Shown: positions 1 through 6,768 of the stretch, in pieces
Position numbering within the stretch: position 1 is the stretch's first letter
How the letters are laid out: each line of letters begins with the position of its first letter
From: Casimicrobiaceae bacterium
GTDB lineage: Bacteria > Pseudomonadota > Gammaproteobacteria > Burkholderiales > Casimicrobiaceae
Assembly: GCA_955652025.1 (NCBI GenBank)
Contig: CATPAO010000222.1
Span: forward strand, 1-6,946
Direction of reading: 5' to 3'
Length of the DNA: 6,946 nt
The notes under the pieces: model-generated
Told to the model about the DNA's origin: nothing
Database searches by the model: none
The model's input: only the letters and a program-made list of their open reading frames with translations
Position numbers and translations under genes: made by a program

Positions 1-2
1 AT

Positions 3-1166
3 CGCCATCTCGCCGGCGGCGAGCATGTCGCGAAGGTGAAGGCTTCGCTCGCAGCGGCGAAGGTGGATGCGGTCGTCTTCGACGAAGTCGCGATCGAGCC
101 CACCGATCGCTCGCTGCAACATGCCGCGCGATTCGCGCTCGATGCAAACGTAGACGGCTACATATCGGTCGGCGGCGGCTCGGTGATGGATACCTGCAAA
201 GCGGCGAATCTCTACGCGACGCATCCCGCCGATTTCATGACCTACGTGAATGCGCCGATCGGCGCCGGGCAACGCGCGCCGGGGGCCGTCAAGCCGCACA
301 TCGCGTGTCCGACGACCTCGGGCACCGGCTCGGAAACGACCGGCATCGCGATCTTCACGCTGACGTCGCTGAACGCGAAGACCGGGATCATCTCGCGCCG
401 CCTCATTCCGACCGTCGCATTGGTCGATCCCGACGTGACGCGATCGTTGCCGGCCAACGTCGTCGCCGCGACCGGTTTCGACTGCATGAGCCATGCGCTC
501 GAATCGATCACCGCGCGGCTGTGGCCGCGTCGCTTGAATCCCGCCCAAGGCGTGCAGCGGCCGGTGTCACAAGGTGCCAATGCGTTCTCCGATGCGCTCG
601 CCGCACAGGCGCTGGACAGCGTCGGCAAATACCTGGTGCGCGCGGTCGCCGACGCGGCGGACATCGAGGCGCGGACCGAAATGATGTACGCGGCGATGCT
701 CGCGGGCATCGCGTTCAACGCCGCCGGTTGCCATTTGCCGCATGGACTCTCGTACGCGGTTTCGGGGCTGACGAAGGATTGGCACGTCGCCGGCTATCCG
801 CGAGGCAAGACGCTGGTGCCGCACGGCATGGCGGTTGTGCTCAACAATCCGTCGGTGTGGCGCCACACGGCAGCGGCGCATCCCGCGCGGCATTTGCATT
901 GTGCGCAATGTCTGGGTGCCGACACGCGCAGCGCTTCGCCCAATAATGCCGACGATGCCGGCGAGGCGCTGGCCGGCCGCGTCATCGAGTTGATGCGCGC
1001 GACGGACATGCCGAACGGACTTGCCGCGCTCGGATTCGACGACGATCAGATCGACGCGCTGGCCGCCGGCGCGGAGCCGCAATACCGCGTCATCAAGAAT
1101 GCGCCCGTCGACGTCGGCGCGGACGAGATCAGGCGTTTGTTCCGCGCGGCGATGCGCTACTGGTGA
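3..1166 (+). CDS. Iron-dependent alcohol dehydrogenase, hydroxyacid-oxoacid transhydrogenase (HOT/ADHFE1) type; 5' end outside window
   Basis: The frame is open from the window edge (387 residues from the codon at base 3) to TGA at 1164-1166. Sequence similar to the family continues upstream of the internal GTG at 36, so that GTG is not the start; I estimate 60-90 N-terminal residues are missing. Numbering from base 3, I see the nucleotide-binding GGGS at 57-60 followed by MDTCK, the PTTSGTGSE signature at 103-111, and the expected group III metal ligands Asp160, His164, His247 and His274 (the last in PHG). HOT-like features are KAANLY after GGGS, RPVSQGAN in the middle, and HGLSY where ordinary iron ADHs have HAMAH. 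In the family, HOT oxidises 4-hydroxybutyrate to succinic semialdehyde while reducing 2-oxoglutarate to D-2-hydroxyglutarate. The exact substrate here is inferred; a 4-hydroxybutyrate dehydrogenase or another iron ADH remains possible. It converges on phoR, overlapping it by 38 bases, and has no evident functional link with it. Confidence 0.88.
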   Translation, partial: RHLAGGEHVAKVKASLAAAKVDAVVFDEVAIEPTDRSLQHAARFALDANVDGYISVGGGSVMDTCKAANLYATHPADFMTYVNAPIGAGQRAPGAVKPHIACPTTSGTGSETTGIAIFTLTSLNAKTGIISRRLIPTVALVDPDVTRSLPANVVAATGFDCMSHALESITARLWPRRLNPAQGVQRPVSQGANAFSDALAAQALDSVGKYLVRAVADAADIEARTEMMYAAMLAGIAFNAAGCHLPHGLSYAVSGLTKDWHVAGYPRGKTLVPHGMAVVLNNPSVWRHTAAAHPARHLHCAQCLGADTRSASPNNADDAGEALAGRVIELMRATDMPNGLAALGFDDDQIDALAAGAEPQYRVIKNAPVDVGADEIRRLFRAAMRYW

Positions 1167-2508
1167 TCTCGGCCGGCGTCCGGTGCGCATGCGTCGTGTC
1201 CCCGGTTCCCGGCGCGCGTTCGACACGTCGCGCCGGCAGCCGGACCGCAAACGTGCTGCCGCGGCCGATCTCGCTCGCAATGTCCATTTCGGCCTGGTGG
1301 CGCAGCAGGACATGCTTGACGATCGCGAGTCCGAGGCCGGTGCCGCCGGTCGCGCGCGAGCGGCTGCGGTCGACGCGATAAAAACGCTCGGTCAGGCGCG
1401 GGACATGCTCGGCGGCAATGCCGATGCCGGAGTCGGCGACCGTAAACACGCCGCTGCCGTCCGGATCGACGCGCCACGCGATCGCGATTCGCCCGCGCGA
1501 CGGCGTGTAACGTATCGCGTTGCTCACCAGATTGCCGAACGCGCTCGCGAGCTCTTCGCGTCCGCCCACGATGGTCGCGGCGTCGCCGATGTCGAGCGCG
1601 ACGTCGTGCTCGCCCTTCGACAGCGCCTTCGCCTCGGCCGACACCTCGAGCATCAACGGCACGATCGCGAAGCGCTCCTCGGCGACCGGGTTGTGCTCGC
1701 TCTCCAACGTGGACAAGGTGAGCAAATCGGCGACCAGGCGCTGCATGTTCTTGGCTTGCTCCTGCATCAGCTGCAAAAAGCGCAATCGCTGCTTCGTGTC
1801 CAAGTCCATGTCCTGCATCGTCTCGACGAAGCCGCTGATCACGGTGAGTGGCGTCTTGAGCTCGTGCGACACGTTGGCGATGAAATCGCGCCGCATCCGG
1901 GCGACCGCTTCGAGTTGCGTGACGTCGCGCGACATGAGCATTTTCTTGTCGAGCGAGAATGGAACGATCTGCAGCGCGAGCGTGATCCGCGCATCGCGCC
2001 CGGACGGAACGATGACCGGCTCGCCGTAATCTCCGTATTCGAGATAGCGCAGGAACTCCGGTTGCCGGACGAGGTTGACGATCGGCTGGCCGACGTCATG
2101 GCCGAGATCGAGCCCGAGTTGCACGAGCGCCCGCGCATTTGCCCACTCGATCCGATGGCTGCGGTCGAGCACGACGATACCGTCGGGTATCGCTTCCGCC
2201 GCCTGCTGAAAGCGGACCAGAAGATGGCGCAGATCGCGTTGATAAGCGAGCCGGACGCGATCGCGCTTGTAGATCGCCGCGAACGCCTGACCCCACGAGC
2301 CGCGACCCGTCGGCACCAGACCGTCCTGCGGGCCCGACGCCCAGTCGGACAAGAGCTGCAGATGATAGAGATGAAACGCGACGATCGCCGTGGCGCCGAG
2401 CGCGAGCATCGCGAGCGCCCATCCGATTCCAGCGAATGCCCAAACGCCGAGTGTCGCCAGCGCGACCACGCCGGGCGCGACGAGCCCCAGGCGCACCGCG
2501 GGCTTCAT
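1129..2508 (-). CDS. phoR: Phosphate regulon sensor histidine kinase PhoR
   Basis: Inner-membrane kinase/phosphatase that phosphorylates PhoB when phosphate is scarce; 459 aa against about 430-440 usually. Two adjacent hydrophobic helices (about 5-27 and 29-48) have almost no periplasmic loop, as expected for a PhoR that senses through Pst/PhoU. A PAS-like domain lies at about 101-198. The HisKA H-box has phospho-acceptor His215 within SHELKTP (HExxT motif, Glu216 and Thr219). The ATPase domain shows N-box NLVSNA (326-331), DSGIG (359-363), the F-box around ERFYRVD and GGTGLGL (388-394). I start at ATG 2508-2506, since the open frame upstream only reads through phoB in another frame; GAAGAG lies 6 bases upstream. 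The ATG shares one base with the phoB stop (TAATG), suggesting coupled translation. The last 30 or so residues, after RLPARRV, are Thr/Ser/Arg-rich, look non-conserved and run into the convergent dehydrogenase gene. Confidence 0.96.
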   Translation of the reverse strand: MKPAVRLGLVAPGVVALATLGVWAFAGIGWALAMLALGATAIVAFHLYHLQLLSDWASGPQDGLVPTGRGSWGQAFAAIYKRDRVRLAYQRDLRHLLVRFQQAAEAIPDGIVVLDRSHRIEWANARALVQLGLDLGHDVGQPIVNLVRQPEFLRYLEYGDYGEPVIVPSGRDARITLALQIVPFSLDKKMLMSRDVTQLEAVARMRRDFIANVSHELKTPLTVISGFVETMQDMDLDTKQRLRFLQLMQEQAKNMQRLVADLLTLSTLESEHNPVAEERFAIVPLMLEVSAEAKALSKGEHDVALDIGDAATIVGGREELASAFGNLVSNAIRYTPSRGRIAIAWRVDPDGSGVFTVADSGIGIAAEHVPRLTERFYRVDRSRSRATGGTGLGLAIVKHVLLRHQAEMDIASEIGRGSTFAVRLPARRVERAPGTGDTTHAHRTPAEITSSASPRGTNA

Positions 2509-3200
2509 TACGCGCTCTTCGGGACGGCGAGCCGGTAGCCGCTGCCGCGCACCGTTTCGATCATCCGCTCGACGCCGAACGGCGCGAGCGCGAGCCGCAG
2601 CCGGCGGATATGCACGTCGATCGTCCGCTCTTCGATGTAGACGTGATCGCCCCACACCTGATCGAGCAGTTGCGCGCGCGAATGGACGCGCTCCGGCCGC
2701 GCCAGCAGAAAGCGCAACAGGCGGAACTCGGTGGGTCCGAGCGTCACGGTCTGATGGGCGACGGTCACGCGATGCGTGAGGGGATCGAGCTTCAGCACCC
2801 CCACCTCGAGCGGCTCCTGCGCGGCCTCCGGCGCGCGCCGGCGCAGCACCGATTTGATCCGCGCCTTGAGCTCACGCGGCGAGAACGGCTTGGTCACATA
2901 ATCGTCGACCCAAGCCTCGAGGCCGGCGACCTTGTCGGCTTCCTCCGATCGCGCGGTGACCATGATGATCGGCAGCTCGCGCGTGCGCGCATCGCCCCGG
3001 AGCTGTTTCGCGAGCGCGAGACCGGATTGCCCGGGAAGCATCCAGTCGAGGAGCACGAGATCGGGCAGCTGTTGCTTCAACGCCTGGTGCGCGGCCTCGG
3101 CGTCGGCGGCCGCCTTGACGTCGTACCCCGCGTCGATCAGGTTCACTTTGATGAGCTCGAGGATCGCGGGCTCGTCCTCGACGACGAGAATCGTCGGCAT
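2508..3200 (-). CDS. phoB: Phosphate regulon response regulator PhoB (OmpR/PhoB family)
   Basis: Cytoplasmic DNA-binding activator of Pho genes, 230 aa (E. coli 229). The receiver domain (1-122) has the acidic pair Glu8/Asp9, phospho-acceptor Asp52 in LLDWMLPG, Thr82 and Lys104 in TKPFSP. The C-terminal winged helix (about 130-227) has LGPTEFRLL, the recognition helix around ERTIDVHIRRLR and VRGSGYRL. Residues expected in the alpha4-beta5-alpha5 dimer face (Lys90, Asp99, Asp100, Glu110, Arg114, Arg121) are present. The usual Gly-Ala before DDY is Trp97-Val98, which is unusual. ATG 3200-3198 overlaps the phoU stop as TGATG. An in-frame GTG directly upstream (3203-3201) would add one residue and make a GTGA overlap, and I cannot separate the two. 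AGGAGG at 3214-3219 is strong but 13 bases from the ATG (10 from the GTG). The longer open frame upstream is phoU read out of frame. Confidence 0.97.
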   Translation of the reverse strand: MPTILVVEDEPAILELIKVNLIDAGYDVKAAADAEAAHQALKQQLPDLVLLDWMLPGQSGLALAKQLRGDARTRELPIIMVTARSEEADKVAGLEAWVDDYVTKPFSPRELKARIKSVLRRRAPEAAQEPLEVGVLKLDPLTHRVTVAHQTVTLGPTEFRLLRFLLARPERVHSRAQLLDQVWGDHVYIEERTIDVHIRRLRLALAPFGVERMIETVRGSGYRLAVPKSA

Positions 3201-3910
3201 CACGGCTGTGCGACCTCCTCGCGGATTTGCTGCGCCGACGAATGGCGGACGTCCTTGCCCTTGACGACCTGCACGACGGCCTCGGCGATGTTTTTCGCGT
3301 GATCGCCGATCCGCTCGATCGATTTCGCGATGAACACGATCTCGAGCGCCGGAGTGATCGTCCGTGGATCTTCCATCATGTAGCTGATCAGCTGCCGCAG
3401 GATCGCGGAAAACGCGGCGTCGATCTCCTCGTCCTCGGCGATGATCGAGGCGGCGCGCTCGACGTCGAGCCGCGCGAACGCGTCGAGCGCGTGTTGCAGC
3501 ATCGTCATCGCACTGCTCGCGGCGCGCGCCACGTCGTAGTAGCGGACGCGCGTCAAGCGGTCGCTGCCGCGCGCCTGCGCCGCCTTGTACGCCATCTTTT
3601 TCACTTCGTCGCCGATCCGCTCGAGGTCGTTGACGACCTTGCTCACCGTGAGGACCATCCGCAGGTCGACGGCCGCCGGCTGGCGCCGCGCGATGATCTG
3701 CGCGCATTGCTGGTCGATGCTGATCTGCAGCTGGTTGATCGCGGCCTCGTCGGCGCCGACCGCATCGAGCAGATGCGAATCGTCCTCCTGGCCGAGCGCC
3801 TGGATCGCGCGCGTCAGCTGCTTTTCGACCATGCCGCCCATCGACAGCACGCCGGAGCGGATGCCTTCCATTTCGACGTCGAATTGCTTGTTCGTGTGGT
3901 CCTGGGACAT
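3200..3910 (-). CDS. phoU: Phosphate signalling regulator PhoU
   Basis: Cytoplasmic metal-binding helical protein linking the Pst transporter to PhoR; it keeps PhoR in its phosphatase state, and the Pho response off, when phosphate is plentiful. It is 236 aa (E. coli 241) and built of two similar three-helix halves, about 12-115 and 120-215. Each half carries the family's E(D)xxxD metal motif: Glu97-Arg98-Ile-Gly-Asp101 in NDLERIGDE and Glu199-Arg200-Ile-Gly-Asp203 in KSIERIGDH. ATG at 3910-3908 has an excellent ribosome-binding site (AAGGAG, 6 bases upstream). It sits 9 bases after pstB and overlaps phoB, the standard order. The residues after about 215 are polar and probably disordered. Loss of phoU is often harmful because Pst is then uncontrolled, which fits its retention in tight coupling with pstB. 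Confidence 0.97.
   Translation of the reverse strand: MSQDHTNKQFDVEMEGIRSGVLSMGGMVEKQLTRAIQALGQEDDSHLLDAVGADEAAINQLQISIDQQCAQIIARRQPAAVDLRMVLTVSKVVNDLERIGDEVKKMAYKAAQARGSDRLTRVRYYDVARAASSAMTMLQHALDAFARLDVERAASIIAEDEEIDAAFSAILRQLISYMMEDPRTITPALEIVFIAKSIERIGDHAKNIAEAVVQVVKGKDVRHSSAQQIREEVAQP
3214..3219 (-). promoter_or_regulatory. Ribosome-binding site of phoB, long spacing
   Basis: AGGAGG on the coding strand, within the last phoU codons, lies 13 bases from the phoB ATG (3200) or 10 from the adjacent in-frame GTG (3203). The better spacing slightly favours the GTG; the two starts differ by one residue. Confidence 0.55.
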
Positions 3911-3915
3911 TTGTG

Positions 3916-3922
3916 CTCCTTA
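3916..3922 (-). promoter_or_regulatory. Fused pstB stop and phoU ribosome-binding site
   Basis: The coding strand reads TAAGGAG: the pstB stop codon TAA shares two bases with the AAGGAG site, which is six bases from the phoU ATG. Termination on pstB therefore places ribosomes on the phoU initiation site, implying tight translational coupling. Confidence 0.8.
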
Positions 3923-4732
3923 CCCGAAGCGGCCGGTGATGTAATCCTCGGTTTCCTTACGCCCGGGCTGCAGGAATATCTGGTCGGTCTGGCCGAACTC
4001 GATCAGTTCGCCAAGATACATGTATGCGGTGAAATCCGAAACGCGGGCCGCCTGCTGCATGTTGTGGGTGACGATCGCGATCGTGTATTCCGGCTTCAGC
4101 TCCGAGATCAGCTCCTCGATCTTGGCGGTCGAGATCGGGTCGAGCGCGGACGTCGGCTCGTCGAGCAGCAGCACTTCGGGCTTGACGGCGACCGCGCGGG
4201 CGATGCAGAGGCGCTGCTGCTGGCCCCCCGACAACGCCATGCCGCTTTGCTTCAGCTTGTCCTTCGCCTCTTCCCACATGGCCGCCTTGGTGAGCGCCCA
4301 TTCCACCCGCTCGTCCATGTTGCGTTGAGACAGATTTTCGTACAAACGCACGCCGAACGCGACATTCTCGTAAATCGACATCGGAAACGGCGTCGGCTTC
4401 TGAAACACCATGCCGACCTTGGCGCGCAGCAGGTTGAGGTCGGTACCCGCGTCCAGGATGTTGCGGCCGTTCAGCAGGATCTCCCCCTCCGCGCGCTGGC
4501 CGGGATAGAGCGAGTACATGCGATTCATCGTCCGGAGCAGCGTGGACTTGCCGCAGCCCGACGGGCCGATGAATGCGGTGACGCGACGTTCGGCGACGTC
4601 GAGGTTGATGTTCTTCAGCCCCTGGAATTTGCCGTAGAAGAAATCGAGCTTCGCGATCGAGATCTTCGGCGCCGCCGGAGGCAATCCCTGCGAATGCACT
4701 TCCGGCCGTGCGACCATCGTTTCCATATTCAT
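3920..4732 (-). CDS. pstB: Phosphate ABC transporter ATP-binding protein PstB
   Basis: ATPase of the high-affinity phosphate importer, bound to the cytoplasmic face of PstC/PstA; 270 aa (E. coli 257). All ABC motifs are intact: Walker [10 protein letters not shown] (56-64), Q-loop Gln111 in FQKPTPFP (typical of PstB), signature LSGGQQQR (167-174), Walker B LLLDEPTS with Asp191/Glu192, and H-loop His223 in THN. The C-terminus GELIEFGQT...YITGRFG is characteristic of PstB. ATG 4732-4730 is preferred because GGGGA lies 6 bases upstream; ATG at 4726 or 4717 would leave a length closer to E. coli but without a visible site. The first 22 or so residues are a polar, poorly conserved extension. It follows pstA by 21 bases. 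The stop TAA (3922-3920) is the first part of the phoU ribosome-binding site. Confidence 0.97.
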   Translation of the reverse strand: MNMETMVARPEVHSQGLPPAAPKISIAKLDFFYGKFQGLKNINLDVAERRVTAFIGPSGCGKSTLLRTMNRMYSLYPGQRAEGEILLNGRNILDAGTDLNLLRAKVGMVFQKPTPFPMSIYENVAFGVRLYENLSQRNMDERVEWALTKAAMWEEAKDKLKQSGMALSGGQQQRLCIARAVAVKPEVLLLDEPTSALDPISTAKIEELISELKPEYTIAIVTHNMQQAARVSDFTAYMYLGELIEFGQTDQIFLQPGRKETEDYITGRFG

Positions 4733-4753
4733 CAGCCGTCCCCGCTAGAAGCG

Positions 4754-5653
4754 TCAGCGCACCGACGCCTGCCGGAACACCGTCCGGGCAAGAATGTTGA
4801 GAACGAGCACCGTCAGCGTGATCAGCAGCGCGCCGGCCCACGCGAGCGTCTTCCAGTCGTCGAACGGACTCATCGCGAACTGGAAGATGACCACCGGAAG
4901 GTTGGCCATCGGCGCGTCCATATCGGTGCTCCAGAACTGATTGTTGAGTGCGGTGAACAGGAGCGGCGCCGTCTCGCCGGAAATCCTGGCGACGGCGAGC
5001 AGGACACCGGTGATCACACCGCCGCGCACCGCCTTGAGCGTCACCATCAGGATGACTTTCCACATCGGCGCGCCCAGCGCGATTGCCGCTTCGCGGAGGC
5101 TGTTCGGAACGAGGTAGAGCATGTTCTCCGTCGTGCGCACGACGACCGGGATGGCGATCAGCGCGAGCGCCATCGATCCCGCCCAGCCGGAGAAATGGCT
5201 CACCTGCATCACGTACACCGTGTAGATGAACAGGCCGATGACGATCGACGGCGCCGACAGCAGGATATCGTTGATGAAGCGCGTGGCCTTGGCGAGCCAT
5301 CCTGCCTTGCCGAATTCCGCCAAATAGATGCCGGCGAGGATGCCGATCGGCGTGCTGATGAACGTGGCGGTCGCGACGATGACGACGCTGCCGTAGATCG
5401 CGTTGCGCAATCCGCCGGCCGAGCCCGGCGGCGGCGTCGTCTCGGTGAACAACGTGGGCGACAGCGCCGCGAACCCGTTCTGGAACAGCACGAACAGAAT
5501 CCACAGCAGAAACGCCATGCCGAACGCCATCGTCGCGAGCGACATCGCGAGGTTGAAGCGATTGACGAAAAGACGCTTGCGATAACGATTCCCTCTCAGG
5601 CGACGCCCGCGCCGAACGCGCCCGGCGGTGACGCTTTCCGTAGCCGGTGTCAT
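4754..5653 (-). CDS. pstA: Phosphate ABC transporter permease PstA
   Basis: One of the two inner-membrane channel subunits of the phosphate importer; 299 aa (E. coli 296). A short Arg/Lys-rich cytoplasmic N-terminus (about 11-28) precedes six probable membrane segments near 35-57, 88-111, 131-150, 158-173, 210-227 and 268-290. The EAA loop that docks on PstB is at about 187-201 ([15 protein letters not shown]). [16 protein letters not shown] near 75-90 is typical of PstA. Basic and acidic residues in the RISGETAP segment (about 223-230) correspond to the conserved Arg/Glu implicated in phosphate passage in this family. The ATG at 5653 overlaps the pstC stop by four bases (ATGA), and GAGGGGG (5661-5667) lies 7 bases upstream, so translation is probably coupled to pstC. 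Confidence 0.97.
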   Translation of the reverse strand: MTPATESVTAGRVRRGRRLRGNRYRKRLFVNRFNLAMSLATMAFGMAFLLWILFVLFQNGFAALSPTLFTETTPPPGSAGGLRNAIYGSVVIVATATFISTPIGILAGIYLAEFGKAGWLAKATRFINDILLSAPSIVIGLFIYTVYVMQVSHFSGWAGSMALALIAIPVVVRTTENMLYLVPNSLREAAIALGAPMWKVILMVTLKAVRGGVITGVLLAVARISGETAPLLFTALNNQFWSTDMDAPMANLPVVIFQFAMSPFDDWKTLAWAGALLITLTVLVLNILARTVFRQASVR

Positions 5654-6684
5654 GTCTTCGCCCCCTCGCCGCGTGCCAATTGCGCGATCAGGAACCGCGA
5701 CGCGGCCAGCACGATCAACGTCAGCACGAACAGGACGAGGCCGAGCGCGATCAGCGACGCGCGATGCACCGGATCGGCGGCCTCGTTGAACTCGTTGGCG
5801 AGCGCCGAGGCGATCGAGTTACCTGGCTCGAACAGCGACGGACTGATCCGGTAGGCATTGCCGATGACGAACGTCACCGCCATCGTCTCGCCGAGCGCCC
5901 GGCCGAGTCCCAGCATGATGCCGCCGATGACGCCCACCTTGGTGTACGGCAGCACGACGTTGCGGACGACTTCCCACGTCGTGCACCCGATGCCGTACGC
6001 GGACTCCTTGAGCACCGGCGGCACGATCTCGAACACATCGCGCATCACCGATGAAATGAACGGAATCACCATTACCGACAGAATGACGCCCGCCGACAGG
6101 ACGCCGATGCCATTCGGCGCACCCCGGAACAACGGGCCGATCAGCCAAATGTCGCCGAAGATTCGAGTGAGCAACGGTTGAACGTAGTCGGCGAACAACG
6201 GCGCGAAGACGAACAACCCCCACATGCCGTAGATGATCGACGGAATCGCCGCCAACAGCTCGATGGCCGTGCCGAGCGGCCGCTTGAGGATGACCGGGCA
6301 CATCTCGGTCAGGAACAATGCGATGCCGAAGCTCACGGGGACGCCGATCAAGAGAGCGATCGCCGAGGTCACCAGCGTGCCGTAGATTGGCGCCAGTGCG
6401 CCGAACTGGCTCGTCACCGGATTCCAGACGTTGGTGACGAAAAAGCCCAGCCCGAACTTCTGCATGGCGGGCAACGCGGCGTAGGCGAGCGCCAGCAGGA
6501 TACCGAGCAGCATCGCCAGCACGAGCACCGCGAAAAAGCGCGTCGCGCTCTCGAACGCGACATCCTGCCAACGGCCGGCGGCCGCCTCCCGGCCCGGCGG
6601 AGTCGGGTCGCGTTGCACGCGGCGCGCCGCACGCTCGGTCATGGAAGGCGGTATTTGCAGTGCGCTGGCTTGCGAGGCCGACAT
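5650..6684 (-). CDS. pstC: Phosphate ABC transporter permease PstC
   Basis: Partner of PstA in the inner-membrane channel; 344 aa from ATG 6684 (E. coli 319). A polar, Arg-rich N-terminal tail of about 45 residues precedes membrane segments near 50-72, 100-126, 137-160, 193-212, 250-275 and 311-332. Family signatures include [33 protein letters not shown], the EAA loop [16 protein letters not shown] and [11 protein letters not shown], with conserved Arg and Glu. Start choice is uncertain. The frame also opens at a TTG (6699-6697), giving five more residues (starting MSDAI), but that codon lies in the T run of the upstream hairpin and has no ribosome-binding site. ATG 6684 has GAGTGA 7 bases upstream. 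ATG 6642 has none. It is separated from pstS by 84 bases and overlaps pstA by 4. Confidence 0.95.
   Translation of the reverse strand: MSASQASALQIPPSMTERAARRVQRDPTPPGREAAAGRWQDVAFESATRFFAVLVLAMLLGILLALAYAALPAMQKFGLGFFVTNVWNPVTSQFGALAPIYGTLVTSAIALLIGVPVSFGIALFLTEMCPVILKRPLGTAIELLAAIPSIIYGMWGLFVFAPLFADYVQPLLTRIFGDIWLIGPLFRGAPNGIGVLSAGVILSVMVIPFISSVMRDVFEIVPPVLKESAYGIGCTTWEVVRNVVLPYTKVGVIGGIMLGLGRALGETMAVTFVIGNAYRISPSLFEPGNSIASALANEFNEAADPVHRASLIALGLVLFVLTLIVLAASRFLIAQLARGEGAKT
5661..5667 (-). promoter_or_regulatory. Ribosome-binding site of pstA
   Basis: GAGGGGG on the coding strand, seven bases before the pstA ATG, lies inside the last codons of pstC. With the ATGA overlap it supports re-initiation by ribosomes finishing pstC. 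Confidence 0.6.
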
Positions 6685-6691
6685 GATAGCG

Positions 6692-6697
6692 TCACTC
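6692..6697 (-). promoter_or_regulatory. Ribosome-binding site deciding the pstC start
   Basis: The coding strand reads GAGTGA, then seven bases, then ATG (6684). The match to the Shine-Dalgarno core is partial but the spacing is ideal. The alternative TTG start at 6699 has no comparable site and overlaps a T run, so this motif favours the ATG. Confidence 0.5.
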
Positions 6698-6736
6698 AAA
6701 AAAGTGCCGGCCGCGAACGCGAGGTTGGCGGCCGGC
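6698..6736 (-). terminator. Hairpin plus T run between pstS and pstC: intrinsic terminator or attenuator
   Basis: A perfect 9-base inverted repeat, gccggccgc (6706-6714) with gcggccggc (6728-6736), can extend inward past a C:C mismatch by three more pairs (AAC with GTT), closing a 5-base loop. In the direction of transcription it is followed, after two bases (AC), by six T residues (6703-6698). This is the layout of a Rho-independent terminator. It lies 32 bases after the pstS stop codon and just before pstC. Partial read-through would give far more pstS than pstCAB-phoU-phoBR mRNA, as expected for a binding protein needed in excess. A processed hairpin stabilising the pstS message is the alternative. 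Function is inferred from structure only. Confidence 0.7.
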
Positions 6737-6768
6737 GACAGGAAGTGGAAATCCAGGGATACCGGAGT

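Noticed and set aside
1209..1236. GC-rich inverted repeat (ccggcgcg and cgcgccgg, 12-base loop) near the end of phoR, considered as a terminator
   Set aside because: It lies inside coding sequence, no T run follows on either strand, and short GC palindromes are common at this base composition.
1021..2538. Plus-strand open frame of 505 codons antisense to phoR
   Set aside because: Same compositional signature of a shadow frame; phoR on the minus strand has every kinase motif intact.
3201..3707. N-terminal extension of phoB by about 169 residues in the same open frame
   Set aside because: The extension is phoU read out of frame. PhoB proteins begin a few residues before the VVEDE motif, as they do from the ATG at 3200.
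4070..4090. Clusters of gcgatcgc-like palindromes here and elsewhere, considered as a repeated element
   Set aside because: They fall within coding codons (Ile, Asp, Ala, Arg) and are scattered without a constant flank, as expected from base composition.
3957..5504. Minus-strand open frame of 515 codons across pstA and pstB
   Set aside because: Out of frame with both clearly recognisable genes; composition is Arg/Gly/His-rich and lacks membrane segments or ABC motifs.
3227..5854. Plus-strand open frame of 875 codons lying antisense to phoU, pstB and pstA
   Set aside because: It crosses several well-supported genes on the other strand, its product is dominated by Arg, His, Asp and Glu repeats typical of antisense reading of GC-rich genes, and it shows no recognisable domain or ribosome-binding site.
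6734..6745. CTGTC on the minus strand in the pstS-pstC gap, considered as part of a Pho box
   Set aside because: Only one partial half-site is present, with no second repeat at the expected 11-base spacing and no AT-rich spacer.
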